Origin: Streptomyces sp. A 4/2 | GTDB lineage: Bacteria > Actinomycetota > Actinomycetes > Streptomycetales > Streptomycetaceae | NCBI RefSeq assembly: GCF_940670765.1 | Contig: NZ_CALNVW010000017.1 | Span: forward strand, 1 to 64,000 | Length of the DNA stretch: 64,000 nt | Direction: 5' to 3' | In this document: one piece after another, positions 16,868 to 25,212 of the stretch | Position numbering within the stretch: the stretch's first letter is position 1 | How the letters are laid out: each line of letters opens with the position of its first letter | Translations under genes and position numbers: made by a program | Notes under the pieces: generated by a model | Told to the model about the DNA's origin: nothing | Seen by the model: the letters and a program-made list of their open reading frames with translations, nothing else | The model's database searches: none

Positions 16868-18844
16868 GTGCTGCTCTCGGCGACGCCGCCGCCCGGTCCG
16901 CGTCCCGCGCGGGAGGCGCGGCTGTACGAGGAGGCCGCCCGCCACCGCGGGCTGGCCCCGCCCACCGGGCACCCGTTGGCCAGCATCACCTGGCTGGGGC
17001 CGGCCGCGTCCAACCCCGCGCTGGCGTACCGCGTCGGCGGCGACCCCGCGCATCTCGCGGAGAGCCGGCGCTGGATCGAGGCGGCGGTGCGGCTGCCGCA
17101 CTGGGGCCGGGCCCATATGCCGGACCACGATCTGGACGCGGGCTGGCTGTTGCACCATCTCTCGCTCGCCCTCCGCTGGATCGGGGACGACCTGCCCGAC
17201 GAGGTGCGCGCGCTGCTGCGGTACAAACTGCTGCTCCAGGGGCGGCGGTTGTACGAGTTCGCGGTGGCGAGCGAGGGGCGCTGGTGGTCGTCGTCGTACT
17301 GGCAGAACCACAACTGGATCTGCTACGCGGGCCTGGCCACCGCGGGTTACGTGCTCGGCAAGGAGGAGTGGACCCGGCGGGCCAAGGACAACCTCGGCCG
17401 GGTCCTCGATCTGCTGCCGGACGACGGCTCGCACGCCGAGGGGGTCGTCTACTGGCGCTACGGGGTGCCCTGGCTGGCGATCCACCTGGATCTGCTCCAG
17501 GAGGCCGAGGGCGTCGACTGGTGGGAGCGGGGCGGCTTCCTGTCCCGTACCTTCCGGTTCCGGCTGCACCAGACAGCGCCGGGCTTCGCGCTCAACGTGG
17601 ACCACGGCGACTGCCACGACCGGCGCAGCGGGCACAGCGCCGGGCTGTACTACCGGCTCGCCGCGCGGTACGGCATCGGCGAGGCCCAGTGGCTGGGCGA
17701 TCTGGCTTCGGGTGAACTCCTCGCCCTGGAGGCCGCGGAGAGCGGGGTCCGGCCGGGGATCCTTCCGGAGGCGTATCTGGAGTACCTCTGGTACGACCCG
17801 TCGGTGACCCCGGTCCGCCCGACCGAAACCCGGGCGTTCTTCCCGGACCTGGGCCTGCTGGCGGCCCGGACCGGCTGGGACGACGGTGCCACGCTGGTGT
17901 CGTTCAAGGCGAGTCCGGGTGGTGGCCACAAGGCGTGGGACACCGCTGCGGAACACCGGGCCGAGCTGGGCTGGGACACCCTCGACCAGGGGCACCACCA
18001 CCCCGATTCGGGGTCCTTCGTGCTGGTCTCGGGGGGTGCGTTCCTCGCGGTCGACGAGGGGTACAGCAACCGCAAGCGGGCCGCGCACCACAATCTGCTG
18101 CTGGTCGACGGGCAGGGGTACGCGGACGAGGACCGCTACCACGTCTACCAGGACATTCCCCACGAGCGGCAGGCCCGGCAGCGCGATGTGCTGGTGGCGG
18201 ACGGCGGCTGGGCGCACGCCACGGCGGAGATCGCCGCGATGTACGACCCGGCACTCGGGGTGCGCCGGCTCGACAGGACGCTGGTATTCACCCCTGCGGG
18301 GCGGCTGGTGCTGCTGGACCTGGCCGAGGCGGACGGTGAGCGGGAGTGGACGTTCCTGCTCCAGAGCGACCGGCCGACCGAGGCCCTGCCGGACGGCACC
18401 CGGCTGATCCGGTCGAGTGAAGTCACCGCGCACGTACGGCAGTTCGCGCCTCCTGATGCCACGGTGACCTCGGAGGTGACGGAGGTCGCCGCGAACCCGA
18501 CGTCCAGCACGCCGGGGCTGGAACTCACCCGCACCCTGCACACCCTGCGGTCGTCGACCGCGCGCACCGCGTCTGGGCTGTTCCTCACCACGATCGAGCC
18601 GGGTGCGGCCCGGTCGGCCGAAGCCGTGCCGTGCGACGCCGGACACGGTGTGGCCTTCGCGGGCGAGACCGTGCTCCTCTCCCCCGCCGCCCGCCGGATC
18701 CGTACCTCCCGGGTGGTGGCCGACGCGGCGGCCGTGCTGCTCGCCGACGGCGCGGAGCCGTACGTGGTCGCCGCCCGGCGGGTGGAGCTGGACGGCCGGG
18801 TGCTGCTCGACCGTGCGGAGCCGTACACAGGAAGGGTCGGCTGA
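16868..18844 (+). CDS. Second heparinase II/III-family protein
   Basis: A 658-residue protein, again without signal peptide. Heparinase-II-like landmarks: Q-N-H-N-W-I-C-Y-A-G (Asn/His, about residue 148), E-G-V-V-Y-W-R-Y-G (Tyr, about 195) and G-H-H-H-P-D-S-G-S-F (His, about 375) with D-E-G-Y after it. Only weak similarity to the preceding lyase is apparent beyond the shared fold, so the two probably cut different linkages or residue positions. GTG start at 16868 behind GGAGGG, three bases after the previous stop. The C-terminus is a beta-rich domain. Confidence 0.75.
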   Translation: MLLSATPPPGPRPAREARLYEEAARHRGLAPPTGHPLASITWLGPAASNPALAYRVGGDPAHLAESRRWIEAAVRLPHWGRAHMPDHDLDAGWLLHHLSLALRWIGDDLPDEVRALLRYKLLLQGRRLYEFAVASEGRWWSSSYWQNHNWICYAGLATAGYVLGKEEWTRRAKDNLGRVLDLLPDDGSHAEGVVYWRYGVPWLAIHLDLLQEAEGVDWWERGGFLSRTFRFRLHQTAPGFALNVDHGDCHDRRSGHSAGLYYRLAARYGIGEAQWLGDLASGELLALEAAESGVRPGILPEAYLEYLWYDPSVTPVRPTETRAFFPDLGLLAARTGWDDGATLVSFKASPGGGHKAWDTAAEHRAELGWDTLDQGHHHPDSGSFVLVSGGAFLAVDEGYSNRKRAAHHNLLLVDGQGYADEDRYHVYQDIPHERQARQRDVLVADGGWAHATAEIAAMYDPALGVRRLDRTLVFTPAGRLVLLDLAEADGEREWTFLLQSDRPTEALPDGTRLIRSSEVTAHVRQFAPPDATVTSEVTEVAANPTSSTPGLELTRTLHTLRSSTARTASGLFLTTIEPGAARSAEAVPCDAGHGVAFAGETVLLSPAARRIRTSRVVADAAAVLLADGAEPYVVAARRVELDGRVLLDRAEPYTGRVG

Positions 18845-18847
18845 ATC

Positions 18848-19483
18848 ATGCAGGCACGTCTCTCGTCCAGCTGGCCGACGCTGCTGCGCCGGCTGGAGTT
18901 CCTCGCCTACCCGGCGGCCGGCGGGGCCGCGTTCGTCGTGCTGTCGCTCGGCGTGGTGACCTGGCTCCCCGCGCTGGCGGCTATGGCGTACGGGCTCCAG
19001 CGGTGGCGCGCGGAGGGTGACAGCCGGTGCTTCGTCAACGCCTTCACCGCGTTCCCCCGGTACTGGCGCGCCCTGTGGCGGCACGCGCTGGTGTCCACGG
19101 TCGTCGCGGGCATGCTGACGGCCAACATCCTTCATGTGCTGGGCCGTTCCGAGCCCTGGACGTTCGTGGTGCTCGCCGCGCAGGTGGGCATCGCCGCGGC
19201 GGCCGTCATCCACCATGTGGCGCTCGCGGCCGAGGCGGGCCGGGTGCCCGGCGGGACGGTCGGCACGTGGACCCGGGGCGCGCTCGCGCTCGGCTTCGGG
19301 TCGGCCGCGCGTGGTACCGCGCTGCTCGGCGCGGTGGTCTCCGCCGTGCTCCTCTCCCTCGTCGTGCCGCTGGGACCGCTGCTGCTCGGCCCCAGCATTC
19401 CCGTACTGCTCGCCCTGTCCTTCGCCGACGGACTCACCTACCGGCTCACCGACCGGCTCACCGACAACAGGAGGCACATCTGA
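18848..19483 (+). CDS. DUF624 (YesL-like) membrane protein
   Basis: A 211-residue integral membrane protein with about five hydrophobic spans and the L-P-A-L-A-A-M-A-Y-G-L and F-P-R-Y-W-R-A-L-W-R segments of the DUF624 family. YesL-like proteins are repeatedly encoded with CUT1 importers for plant cell-wall oligosaccharides; their function is unknown. Start ATG at 18848; stop overlaps the next ATG by one base. Confidence 0.8.
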   Translation: MQARLSSSWPTLLRRLEFLAYPAAGGAAFVVLSLGVVTWLPALAAMAYGLQRWRAEGDSRCFVNAFTAFPRYWRALWRHALVSTVVAGMLTANILHVLGRSEPWTFVVLAAQVGIAAAAVIHHVALAAEAGRVPGGTVGTWTRGALALGFGSAARGTALLGAVVSAVLLSLVVPLGPLLLGPSIPVLLALSFADGLTYRLTDRLTDNRRHI

Positions 19484-20562
19484 TGCACCGCTTACTGCGC
19501 ACCACCCTGGTCGCGGCACTCGCCGCCGGCGGGGCGCTCGCGTTCCCGCTGCCGTCCACGGCCGCCGATACCGCGACCGCGTACTACGTCTCGCCGTCCG
19601 GCAGCGACACCAACTCCGGTACGTCGGCGGGCGCCCCGCTCGCCACGATCCAGCGAGCGGTGCATCTGGCGCCGACGGGCGCGGTGGTACACCTCGCGGC
19701 CGGTACCTACCGGCAGGACGTGGTGACCGAGCGCGCCGGCGTCACCCTCACCGGCCCCTCCGACGCCGTGGTCAAGGGCGCCGGGGACAGCAGGATCATC
19801 CAGGTGCGGCACGACTCGGTGACGCTGAGCGGCTTCACCGTCGACGGACTGCACGGCTCCGCCGACACCGTGTCGGGCTACCGGGCCAAGCTGGTCTACG
19901 CGATGAGCACCACCCCGGGCAACGGTGTGGGCGCGCTGCACCTCACCGGTATGACACTCAAGAACGCGGCGGACGAATGCGTACGGCTGCGCTATCTCGT
20001 CACCGGCGCCGACATCTCCGGCAACACCATCAGCAACTGCGGTGTCAACGACTTCAGGTTCGGCGGCGGCGGGAAGAACGGCGAGGGCATCTACCTCGGC
20101 ACCGCCCCCGAGCAGCAGGGAGCCAACGGCGCGCCCGACGCCGCCCCCGACATCAGCCAGAACAACCGCATCCACGACAACACCATCGCCACCCACGGCA
20201 ACGAGTGCGTCGACATCAAGGAGAACTCGACGCACAACTACGTCGAGCACAACGACTGCAGCGCCCAGCAGGACCCCGGTTCGGGCGGGCTCGACGCGCG
20301 CGGCAGCGGCAACATCCTCCGGTACAACACCCTGCACGACAACGTCGGTTCGGGTATCAGGCTCGGCGGCGACACCGCGACCGACGGCACCGGGACCAGC
20401 GTGTACGGCAACACCATCACCGGGAACGCCGGCGGCGGGATCAAGTTCATGCAGACCCCGCAGGGCCCGGTGTGCGCCAACACCATGAGCGGCAACACCG
20501 GCGGGGACGCGGTCGGCACCTACGGCAGCGCGTACCTGCCGACCGGCGCGTGCCCGCAGTGA
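19483..20562 (+). CDS. Secreted right-handed beta-helix protein (pectate-lyase-like)
   Basis: A 359-residue protein with a Sec signal peptide ending about residue 28 (S-T-A-A-D). The mature part starts Y-Y-V-S-P-S-G-S-D-T-N-S-G-T, the DUF1565/PL9-like opening, and continues as a parallel beta-helix with Asn-ladder turns (G-N-T-I, Y-N-T-L-H-D-N, G-N-T-I-T-G-N). It is probably a lyase or hydrolase on the locus polysaccharide, yet I cannot point to a definite catalytic lysine. ATG at 19483 has AGGAGG ten bases before it; the frame stays open much further upstream only as an antisense artefact of composition. Confidence 0.72.
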   Translation: MHRLLRTTLVAALAAGGALAFPLPSTAADTATAYYVSPSGSDTNSGTSAGAPLATIQRAVHLAPTGAVVHLAAGTYRQDVVTERAGVTLTGPSDAVVKGAGDSRIIQVRHDSVTLSGFTVDGLHGSADTVSGYRAKLVYAMSTTPGNGVGALHLTGMTLKNAADECVRLRYLVTGADISGNTISNCGVNDFRFGGGGKNGEGIYLGTAPEQQGANGAPDAAPDISQNNRIHDNTIATHGNECVDIKENSTHNYVEHNDCSAQQDPGSGGLDARGSGNILRYNTLHDNVGSGIRLGGDTATDGTGTSVYGNTITGNAGGGIKFMQTPQGPVCANTMSGNTGGDAVGTYGSAYLPTGACPQ

Positions 20563-21701
20563 CCGGGCGGGGACCCGCGAGACGCGGGGTGCTGACGGCG
20601 GCGGCCTCACTGGCAGCGGTCGCCGCCACGACGACCGGCGCGCGGGCGGCGGAGCCCGGGGAGCGCCGCTCCGGCTGGACGGTCTCCTGGGCCACGGCGC
20701 AGACCGCGCCGATGGAGGCCGACACGGTGGCGAGCAAGGGCCTGACGAACGGTGTCTTCCGTGCCACGGTCCGGCTGTCGGCCGGCGGCGGGGTACGGCT
20801 GCGCTACGGACACGCCTTCGGCTCCGTACCGGTCCTCATCGGCCCGGTCACGGCGGGCGGGCGCCCGGTGACCTTCGGCGGGCGGCGGCAGGCCTGGCTG
20901 GCCGCCGGTGCCTCGCTGACCAGCGATCCGGTCGACGGCCTCCGGACCGCCGAGGGCGCCGCGCTCACCGTCGAGACCCGACTGCCCGGCCCCACCGGGC
21001 CGTTGTCCTTCCACCGCAACACCCATGCCACGCACACGGTCGACGGCGTACCCACCACCTCGGTGTTCCTGCTGACCGGCGTCGAGGTGACCGGTGCGCA
21101 CGGGCCGGTCGTCGCGGTGCTCGGCGACTCCATCACCGAGGGCGTCGGCACCCCGGACGACGCCGATCTGCGCTGGCCCGACCAGCTGGCGAGGCGGCTG
21201 CCCGGTTCGGCCGTCGCCAACCTCGGGGTCAGCGGCAACCGGCTGCTGCTGGACGACGTCAAGTTCGGCCCCGGCGGGCAGTCCAGGTTCGACCGCGACG
21301 TGCGGTCGCTGCCGGGGCTGCGCACCCTGGTCATCGCCCTCGGGGTCAACGACCTCCAGCAAGCGCCCTCCCAGACCGATCCGGCGCTCTTCCTCGCGGC
21401 CTACCGGCAGCTGGCGCTGCGGGCGCGCGACGCGGGTCTGCGGGTGGTCGGCGCCACCGTCACCCCGTTCGGCGGCTGGACCCGCTGGACACCGGAGCTC
21501 GAAACGGTCCGGGGCAGCGTCAACCGGGCGGTACGCACGGGGCGGATCTTCGACGCCGTGGCCGACTTCGACACCGCGCTGCGCGACCCCGCGAACCCGT
21601 CACGGATCCTGCCCGCCTTCGACAGCGGTGACGGTCTGCACCCCAATCCATCCGGTCATGCCGCGCTCGCCGCGGCCGTCGACCGCCGTCACCTCCTGTG
21701 A
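20559..21701 (+). CDS. Secreted SGNH/GDSL hydrolase (probable carbohydrate esterase)
   Basis: A 380-residue protein with a Tat-like leader (A-R-R-G-V-L-T-A-A-A-S) and cleavage about residue 31. An N-terminal beta domain (about 35-170) is followed by the SGNH domain: block I G-D-S-I-T-E-G (nucleophile Ser), Asn/Gly in G-V-S-G-N and G-V-N-D, and D-G-L-H-P-N with the Asp-His pair. It resembles two-domain Streptomyces esterases and likely removes acetyl or similar groups from the polymer. The GTG start at 20559 overlaps the previous stop (GTGA); the frame upstream of this is out-of-frame overlap with the beta-helix gene. Confidence 0.82.
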   Translation: MTGRGPARRGVLTAAASLAAVAATTTGARAAEPGERRSGWTVSWATAQTAPMEADTVASKGLTNGVFRATVRLSAGGGVRLRYGHAFGSVPVLIGPVTAGGRPVTFGGRRQAWLAAGASLTSDPVDGLRTAEGAALTVETRLPGPTGPLSFHRNTHATHTVDGVPTTSVFLLTGVEVTGAHGPVVAVLGDSITEGVGTPDDADLRWPDQLARRLPGSAVANLGVSGNRLLLDDVKFGPGGQSRFDRDVRSLPGLRTLVIALGVNDLQQAPSQTDPALFLAAYRQLALRARDAGLRVVGATVTPFGGWTRWTPELETVRGSVNRAVRTGRIFDAVADFDTALRDPANPSRILPAFDSGDGLHPNPSGHAALAAAVDRRHLL

Positions 21702-21709
21702 GGGCCACC

Positions 21710-24106
21710 ATGAACCGAGGCACCACCAGGCGCACCGTCCTCGCCGGAGCGGCAGCGGTCGGCGCGGCCGTCGCGCTGCCGGTCACGTTCGCGTCCGCCC
21801 CGGCGCGGGCGGCGACCGGTGACGCGGCGGCGCTGCGCTCCCGCTGGCACACCCTGCTGACCGGCGGCCCGGATCTGGACCTGACGGACCCGCAGATCGC
21901 GGCGGCCGTCGCCCGGATCGGCAAGGCGGCCACCACCGCCGCGGCCGGGCTCGATCCGACGCGCACCGACGGCCTGTTCCCCGACCTGACCGGCACGACG
22001 CTCTCCAACCAGGTGACGACCGCGTTCAAGCGGCTCGCGACGATCGCGACCGCCTGGGCCGTCCCCGGCACCCCGCAGCACGGCGACACGGCGCTCCGCG
22101 ATCTGCTGCTCGCCGGGGTCGACTGGATGCTGGCCCATCGCTACGGGCCGGGGCATGCCCGGTACGACAACGACTGGGACTGGGAGATCGGCTCGGCGCT
22201 CGCCCTCAACGACGCGTCGGTGCTGCTGTACGACGTACTCGGTACGGACCGGCTGACCCGGATCACCACAGCGGTGCGGGACTACACCCCGGACCCGAAT
22301 CTGTGGCGGGCCGACCGGCAGATCGCGACCGGTGCCAACCGGGTGTGGGTGTCCACCGTGGTGGCCGTCCACGCGGTGCTGCGGGACGACGGCGACGATC
22401 TCGGCCGGGTGCGCGACGCTCTTTCGGACGTCGAGGGTTCCGGCGCCAACAGCGTGCTGGCCTTCAACGACGTGAGCGCGGCGGCGGAGGGCACCGGGGA
22501 AGGGTTCTACTCCGACGGTTCGTTCCTCCAGCACTACAAGCACCCGTACAACGGCGGCTACGGCAAGGAGCTGCTGAACAATCTCTCCCGGCTGCTGAAT
22601 CTGCTCGCCGGTACCAACTGGTCGGTCACCGATCCCGATCTGGACAACGTCCGCGGCTGGGTCGACGAAGGGTTCGACCCGCTGATCGCCCGTGGCGATG
22701 TGATGGCCTCGGTCTGCGGGCGCGAGATCGCCCGGCCCAGCAAACAGGGGCATGTGTCGGCCCAGACCGTCATCGAGGCGGTGGTACGTCTCGTTCCCAC
22801 CTTCCCCGGTGCGACCGCCGACCGGTTCACCGCTCTGGTCAAGCAGTGGATCGCCGAGGACACCTACCGGGACTTCCTGGCCGTGACCGACCTGGCCTCG
22901 CTCGTCGCCGCCCGGCAGGTCATCGCCTCCGCGGTCCCGGCGCGCGGCCGGCTGGTCGCCCACAAGCAGCACCCGCGGATGGACAAGGCGGCGCACCACC
23001 GGCCGTCGTTCGCCCTGGGCATCTCCGCGTACTCGACACGCGTCTACAACTACGAGTCGATCCAGAACGAGAACCTGCACGGCTGGCACCTCTCCGACGG
23101 CATGGTGCTGCTGTACACCGACGACCTCGGTCACTACAGCGAGGACTACTGGCCCACGGTCGACCCGGCGCGGCTGCCCGGTACCACCGTCGTCGCGGGC
23201 CGCCCCGCGGACGCGGCCGGACAGCGCACCACCAGTACGTCGGACTGGGCGGGCGGGACCGCGCTGCCCGGGACGACGCTCGGCGCGTACGGCATGGAGC
23301 TGCGCGCGTACGGCTCCACGCTCACCGGGCTCAAGAGCTGGTTCTGCCTGGACGATGTGATCGCCTGCGTCGGCTCGGGCATCTCGGCCGGCGCGGGCAC
23401 CGTCGAGACGGTCGTGGAGAACCGCAAGCTGCGCGATCCGAAGGCGGCGCTGCTCGTCAACGGGGAGCCGGCCGCCACCGACGCGGGCTGGTCGGCGGAG
23501 CTCGGCGAGGTGCGCTGGCTGCATCTGGAGGGGACCGGCGGCTATGTGTTCCCGCGGGCCGCGACCGTACGGGCGCTGCGGGAGGAACGTACGGCGACCT
23601 GGCGCGAGATCAACACCAAGTACGGCACGGACACCCCGGTGACGCGGCCGTACCTGACGCTGTGGCAGGACCATGGGACGACTCCGGACGGTGCGGGGTA
23701 CTTCTGGCTCCAGGCCCCGGCCGCCTCGGCCGAGCGCACCGAACTCTGGTCGGACGCGCCGCCGGTCGAGCTGGTCGCCGCCTCCACCGCGGTCCACGCG
23801 GTGCGGCGCCCGACGGACGGGCTGCTCGCCGCGAACTTCTGGACCGCGGGCACCGCCCAGGACCTCGCGTCGGACGGCGCCGCGTCGGTGCTCGTACGGC
23901 CGGAGGGCAGCACGGTCACCGTCTCGCTCTCCGATCCCACCCAGCTGCGTTCCTCCGTCGTCCTCGATCTGGCGCAGCGCGGTCTCACGGTCGTCTCCGC
24001 CGATCCCGGGGTGCGGACAGCGCCCACCACGGAGGGCATCCGGATCACCGCCGACACCTCGGGCCGCCATGGCGCGCCCCTCGGTCTCACCCTGAAGAGG
24101 AGCTAG
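21710..24106 (+). CDS. Secreted polysaccharide lyase family 8
   Basis: A 798-residue enzyme with Tat signal (T-T-R-R-T-V-L-A-G-A-A) cleaved after A-R-A-A near residue 34. The alpha-toroid holds N-D-W-D-W-E-I-G, G-A-N-R-V-W-V-S-T-V and G-S-F-L-Q-H-Y-K-H-P-Y-N-G-G-Y-G (candidate catalytic His/Tyr); the central beta domain begins N-L-H-G-W-H-L-S-D-G-M. This is the PL8 layout of hyaluronate, chondroitin AC and xanthan lyases, which cleave uronic-acid polymers by beta-elimination. The specificity cannot be fixed. ATG at 21710 is preferred to a GTG at 21698 because GAGGG stands seven bases before it. Confidence 0.88.
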   Translation: MNRGTTRRTVLAGAAAVGAAVALPVTFASAPARAATGDAAALRSRWHTLLTGGPDLDLTDPQIAAAVARIGKAATTAAAGLDPTRTDGLFPDLTGTTLSNQVTTAFKRLATIATAWAVPGTPQHGDTALRDLLLAGVDWMLAHRYGPGHARYDNDWDWEIGSALALNDASVLLYDVLGTDRLTRITTAVRDYTPDPNLWRADRQIATGANRVWVSTVVAVHAVLRDDGDDLGRVRDALSDVEGSGANSVLAFNDVSAAAEGTGEGFYSDGSFLQHYKHPYNGGYGKELLNNLSRLLNLLAGTNWSVTDPDLDNVRGWVDEGFDPLIARGDVMASVCGREIARPSKQGHVSAQTVIEAVVRLVPTFPGATADRFTALVKQWIAEDTYRDFLAVTDLASLVAARQVIASAVPARGRLVAHKQHPRMDKAAHHRPSFALGISAYSTRVYNYESIQNENLHGWHLSDGMVLLYTDDLGHYSEDYWPTVDPARLPGTTVVAGRPADAAGQRTTSTSDWAGGTALPGTTLGAYGMELRAYGSTLTGLKSWFCLDDVIACVGSGISAGAGTVETVVENRKLRDPKAALLVNGEPAATDAGWSAELGEVRWLHLEGTGGYVFPRAATVRALREERTATWREINTKYGTDTPVTRPYLTLWQDHGTTPDGAGYFWLQAPAASAERTELWSDAPPVELVAASTAVHAVRRPTDGLLAANFWTAGTAQDLASDGAASVLVRPEGSTVTVSLSDPTQLRSSVVLDLAQRGLTVVSADPGVRTAPTTEGIRITADTSGRHGAPLGLTLKRS

Positions 24107-24110
24107 ACCC

Positions 24111-25085
24111 TTGCTGTTCGACATGGAGCTGGAACGGTTGCGCGAGTACCGTCCCGAGCCGCAGGAACCGGCGGACTTCGACGCCTTCTGGGCCAGGACG
24201 CTCACCGAGGCGGCCCGCTGTCCCCTGGGCGCGGAGTTCGTTCCGTACGACGCCGGGTTCGCGACCGTCGACGTGTTCGACGTGACGTTCGGCGGCTGGG
24301 GCGGGCAGCCGGTCAAGGCCTGGCTGCTGCTGCCCCGCGGCCGTGCCGAGCCGCTGCCCGCCGTGGTGCAGTACATCGGCTACAACGGCGGCCGGGGCGT
24401 TCCGTACTCCTGGCTGACCTGGAGCGCCCTCGGCTACGCCCATCTGGTGATGGACAACCGGGGCCAGGGCGGCGGCGGCAAGCTGACCGCCGACACCCCG
24501 GACATCGGCCCCGACGGTCACGGTTCGTCGTCCCCCGGTTTCCTCACCCGTGGCATCGAGAACCCGGACCTGCACTACTACCGGCGTCTGATCACCGACG
24601 CGGTCCGTGCGGTGGACGCGGCGAAGGCGCATCCGGCCGTCGACGCCACCCGGGTCGCGGTGCTCGGCGGAAGCCAGGGCGGCGGGCTGTCACTGGCGGT
24701 GGCCGGGCTGCGGGACGACGTGGTGGCGGCCGTCGCCGACGTGCCGTTCCTCTGTCACTACCGGCGCGCCTCACAGATCACCGACTCGGGTCCGTACGCG
24801 GAGATCGCCCGGTGGCTCTCCGGGCACCGGTTCCGGATCGAGGAGGCGATGGAGACGCTCTCGTACTTCGACGGGGTCAACTTCGCGGCGCGGGCGACCG
24901 TCCCCGGGTGGTTCTCGGTGGGGCTGATGGACAGGGTCTGCCCGTCGTCGACGGTCTTCGCGGCGTACCACCGCTATGCGGGCCCGGCCGAGATCGAGGT
25001 GTTCCCGTACAACGGCCACGAGGGCGGTGCCGAGTACGACCTGCCGCGCAAGATAGCGGCGTTGCGCGGGGTGTTCGACCAGTAG
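24111..25085 (+). CDS. CE7-family acetyl esterase (AXE1-like)
   Basis: A 324-residue cytoplasmic alpha/beta hydrolase of the acetyl-xylan esterase/cephalosporin-C deacetylase family: R-G-Q-G-G near residue 118, nucleophile elbow G-G-S-Q-G-G near 184, catalytic His in Y-N-G-H-E-G-G near the end. CE7 enzymes remove acetyl groups from short oligosaccharides after uptake. The TTG start at 24111 is favoured because GAGGAG lies about nine bases before it and the family N-terminus M-x-F-D-M-x-L fits; an ATG twelve bases later is the alternative. It is the last gene of the operon. Confidence 0.87.
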   Translation: MLFDMELERLREYRPEPQEPADFDAFWARTLTEAARCPLGAEFVPYDAGFATVDVFDVTFGGWGGQPVKAWLLLPRGRAEPLPAVVQYIGYNGGRGVPYSWLTWSALGYAHLVMDNRGQGGGGKLTADTPDIGPDGHGSSSPGFLTRGIENPDLHYYRRLITDAVRAVDAAKAHPAVDATRVAVLGGSQGGGLSLAVAGLRDDVVAAVADVPFLCHYRRASQITDSGPYAEIARWLSGHRFRIEEAMETLSYFDGVNFAARATVPGWFSVGLMDRVCPSSTVFAAYHRYAGPAEIEVFPYNGHEGGAEYDLPRKIAALRGVFDQ

Positions 25086-25212
25086 CCGCCTCCCTGTCGT
25101 ACGTTTTCATACAGATCGTGGTTTCTTGCGTGGACTCATGGACTGCCTGCGGCCCGACTTCTAGCCTTTCGACGTCCGCAGAGTTCCTCACGAGCCGCAA
25201 GGACGTACGTCT

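Noticed and set aside
15992..19519. Open frame of over 1,100 codons on the minus strand
   Set aside because: It lies antisense to the two heparinase-like genes and the DUF624 gene, is rich in Arg, Gly, Pro and His, and shows no domain. It is a composition artefact of high GC.
21689..24376. Open frame of about 900 codons antisense to the PL8 gene
   Set aside because: Same low-complexity character; the plus strand carries a signal peptide and complete lyase motifs.
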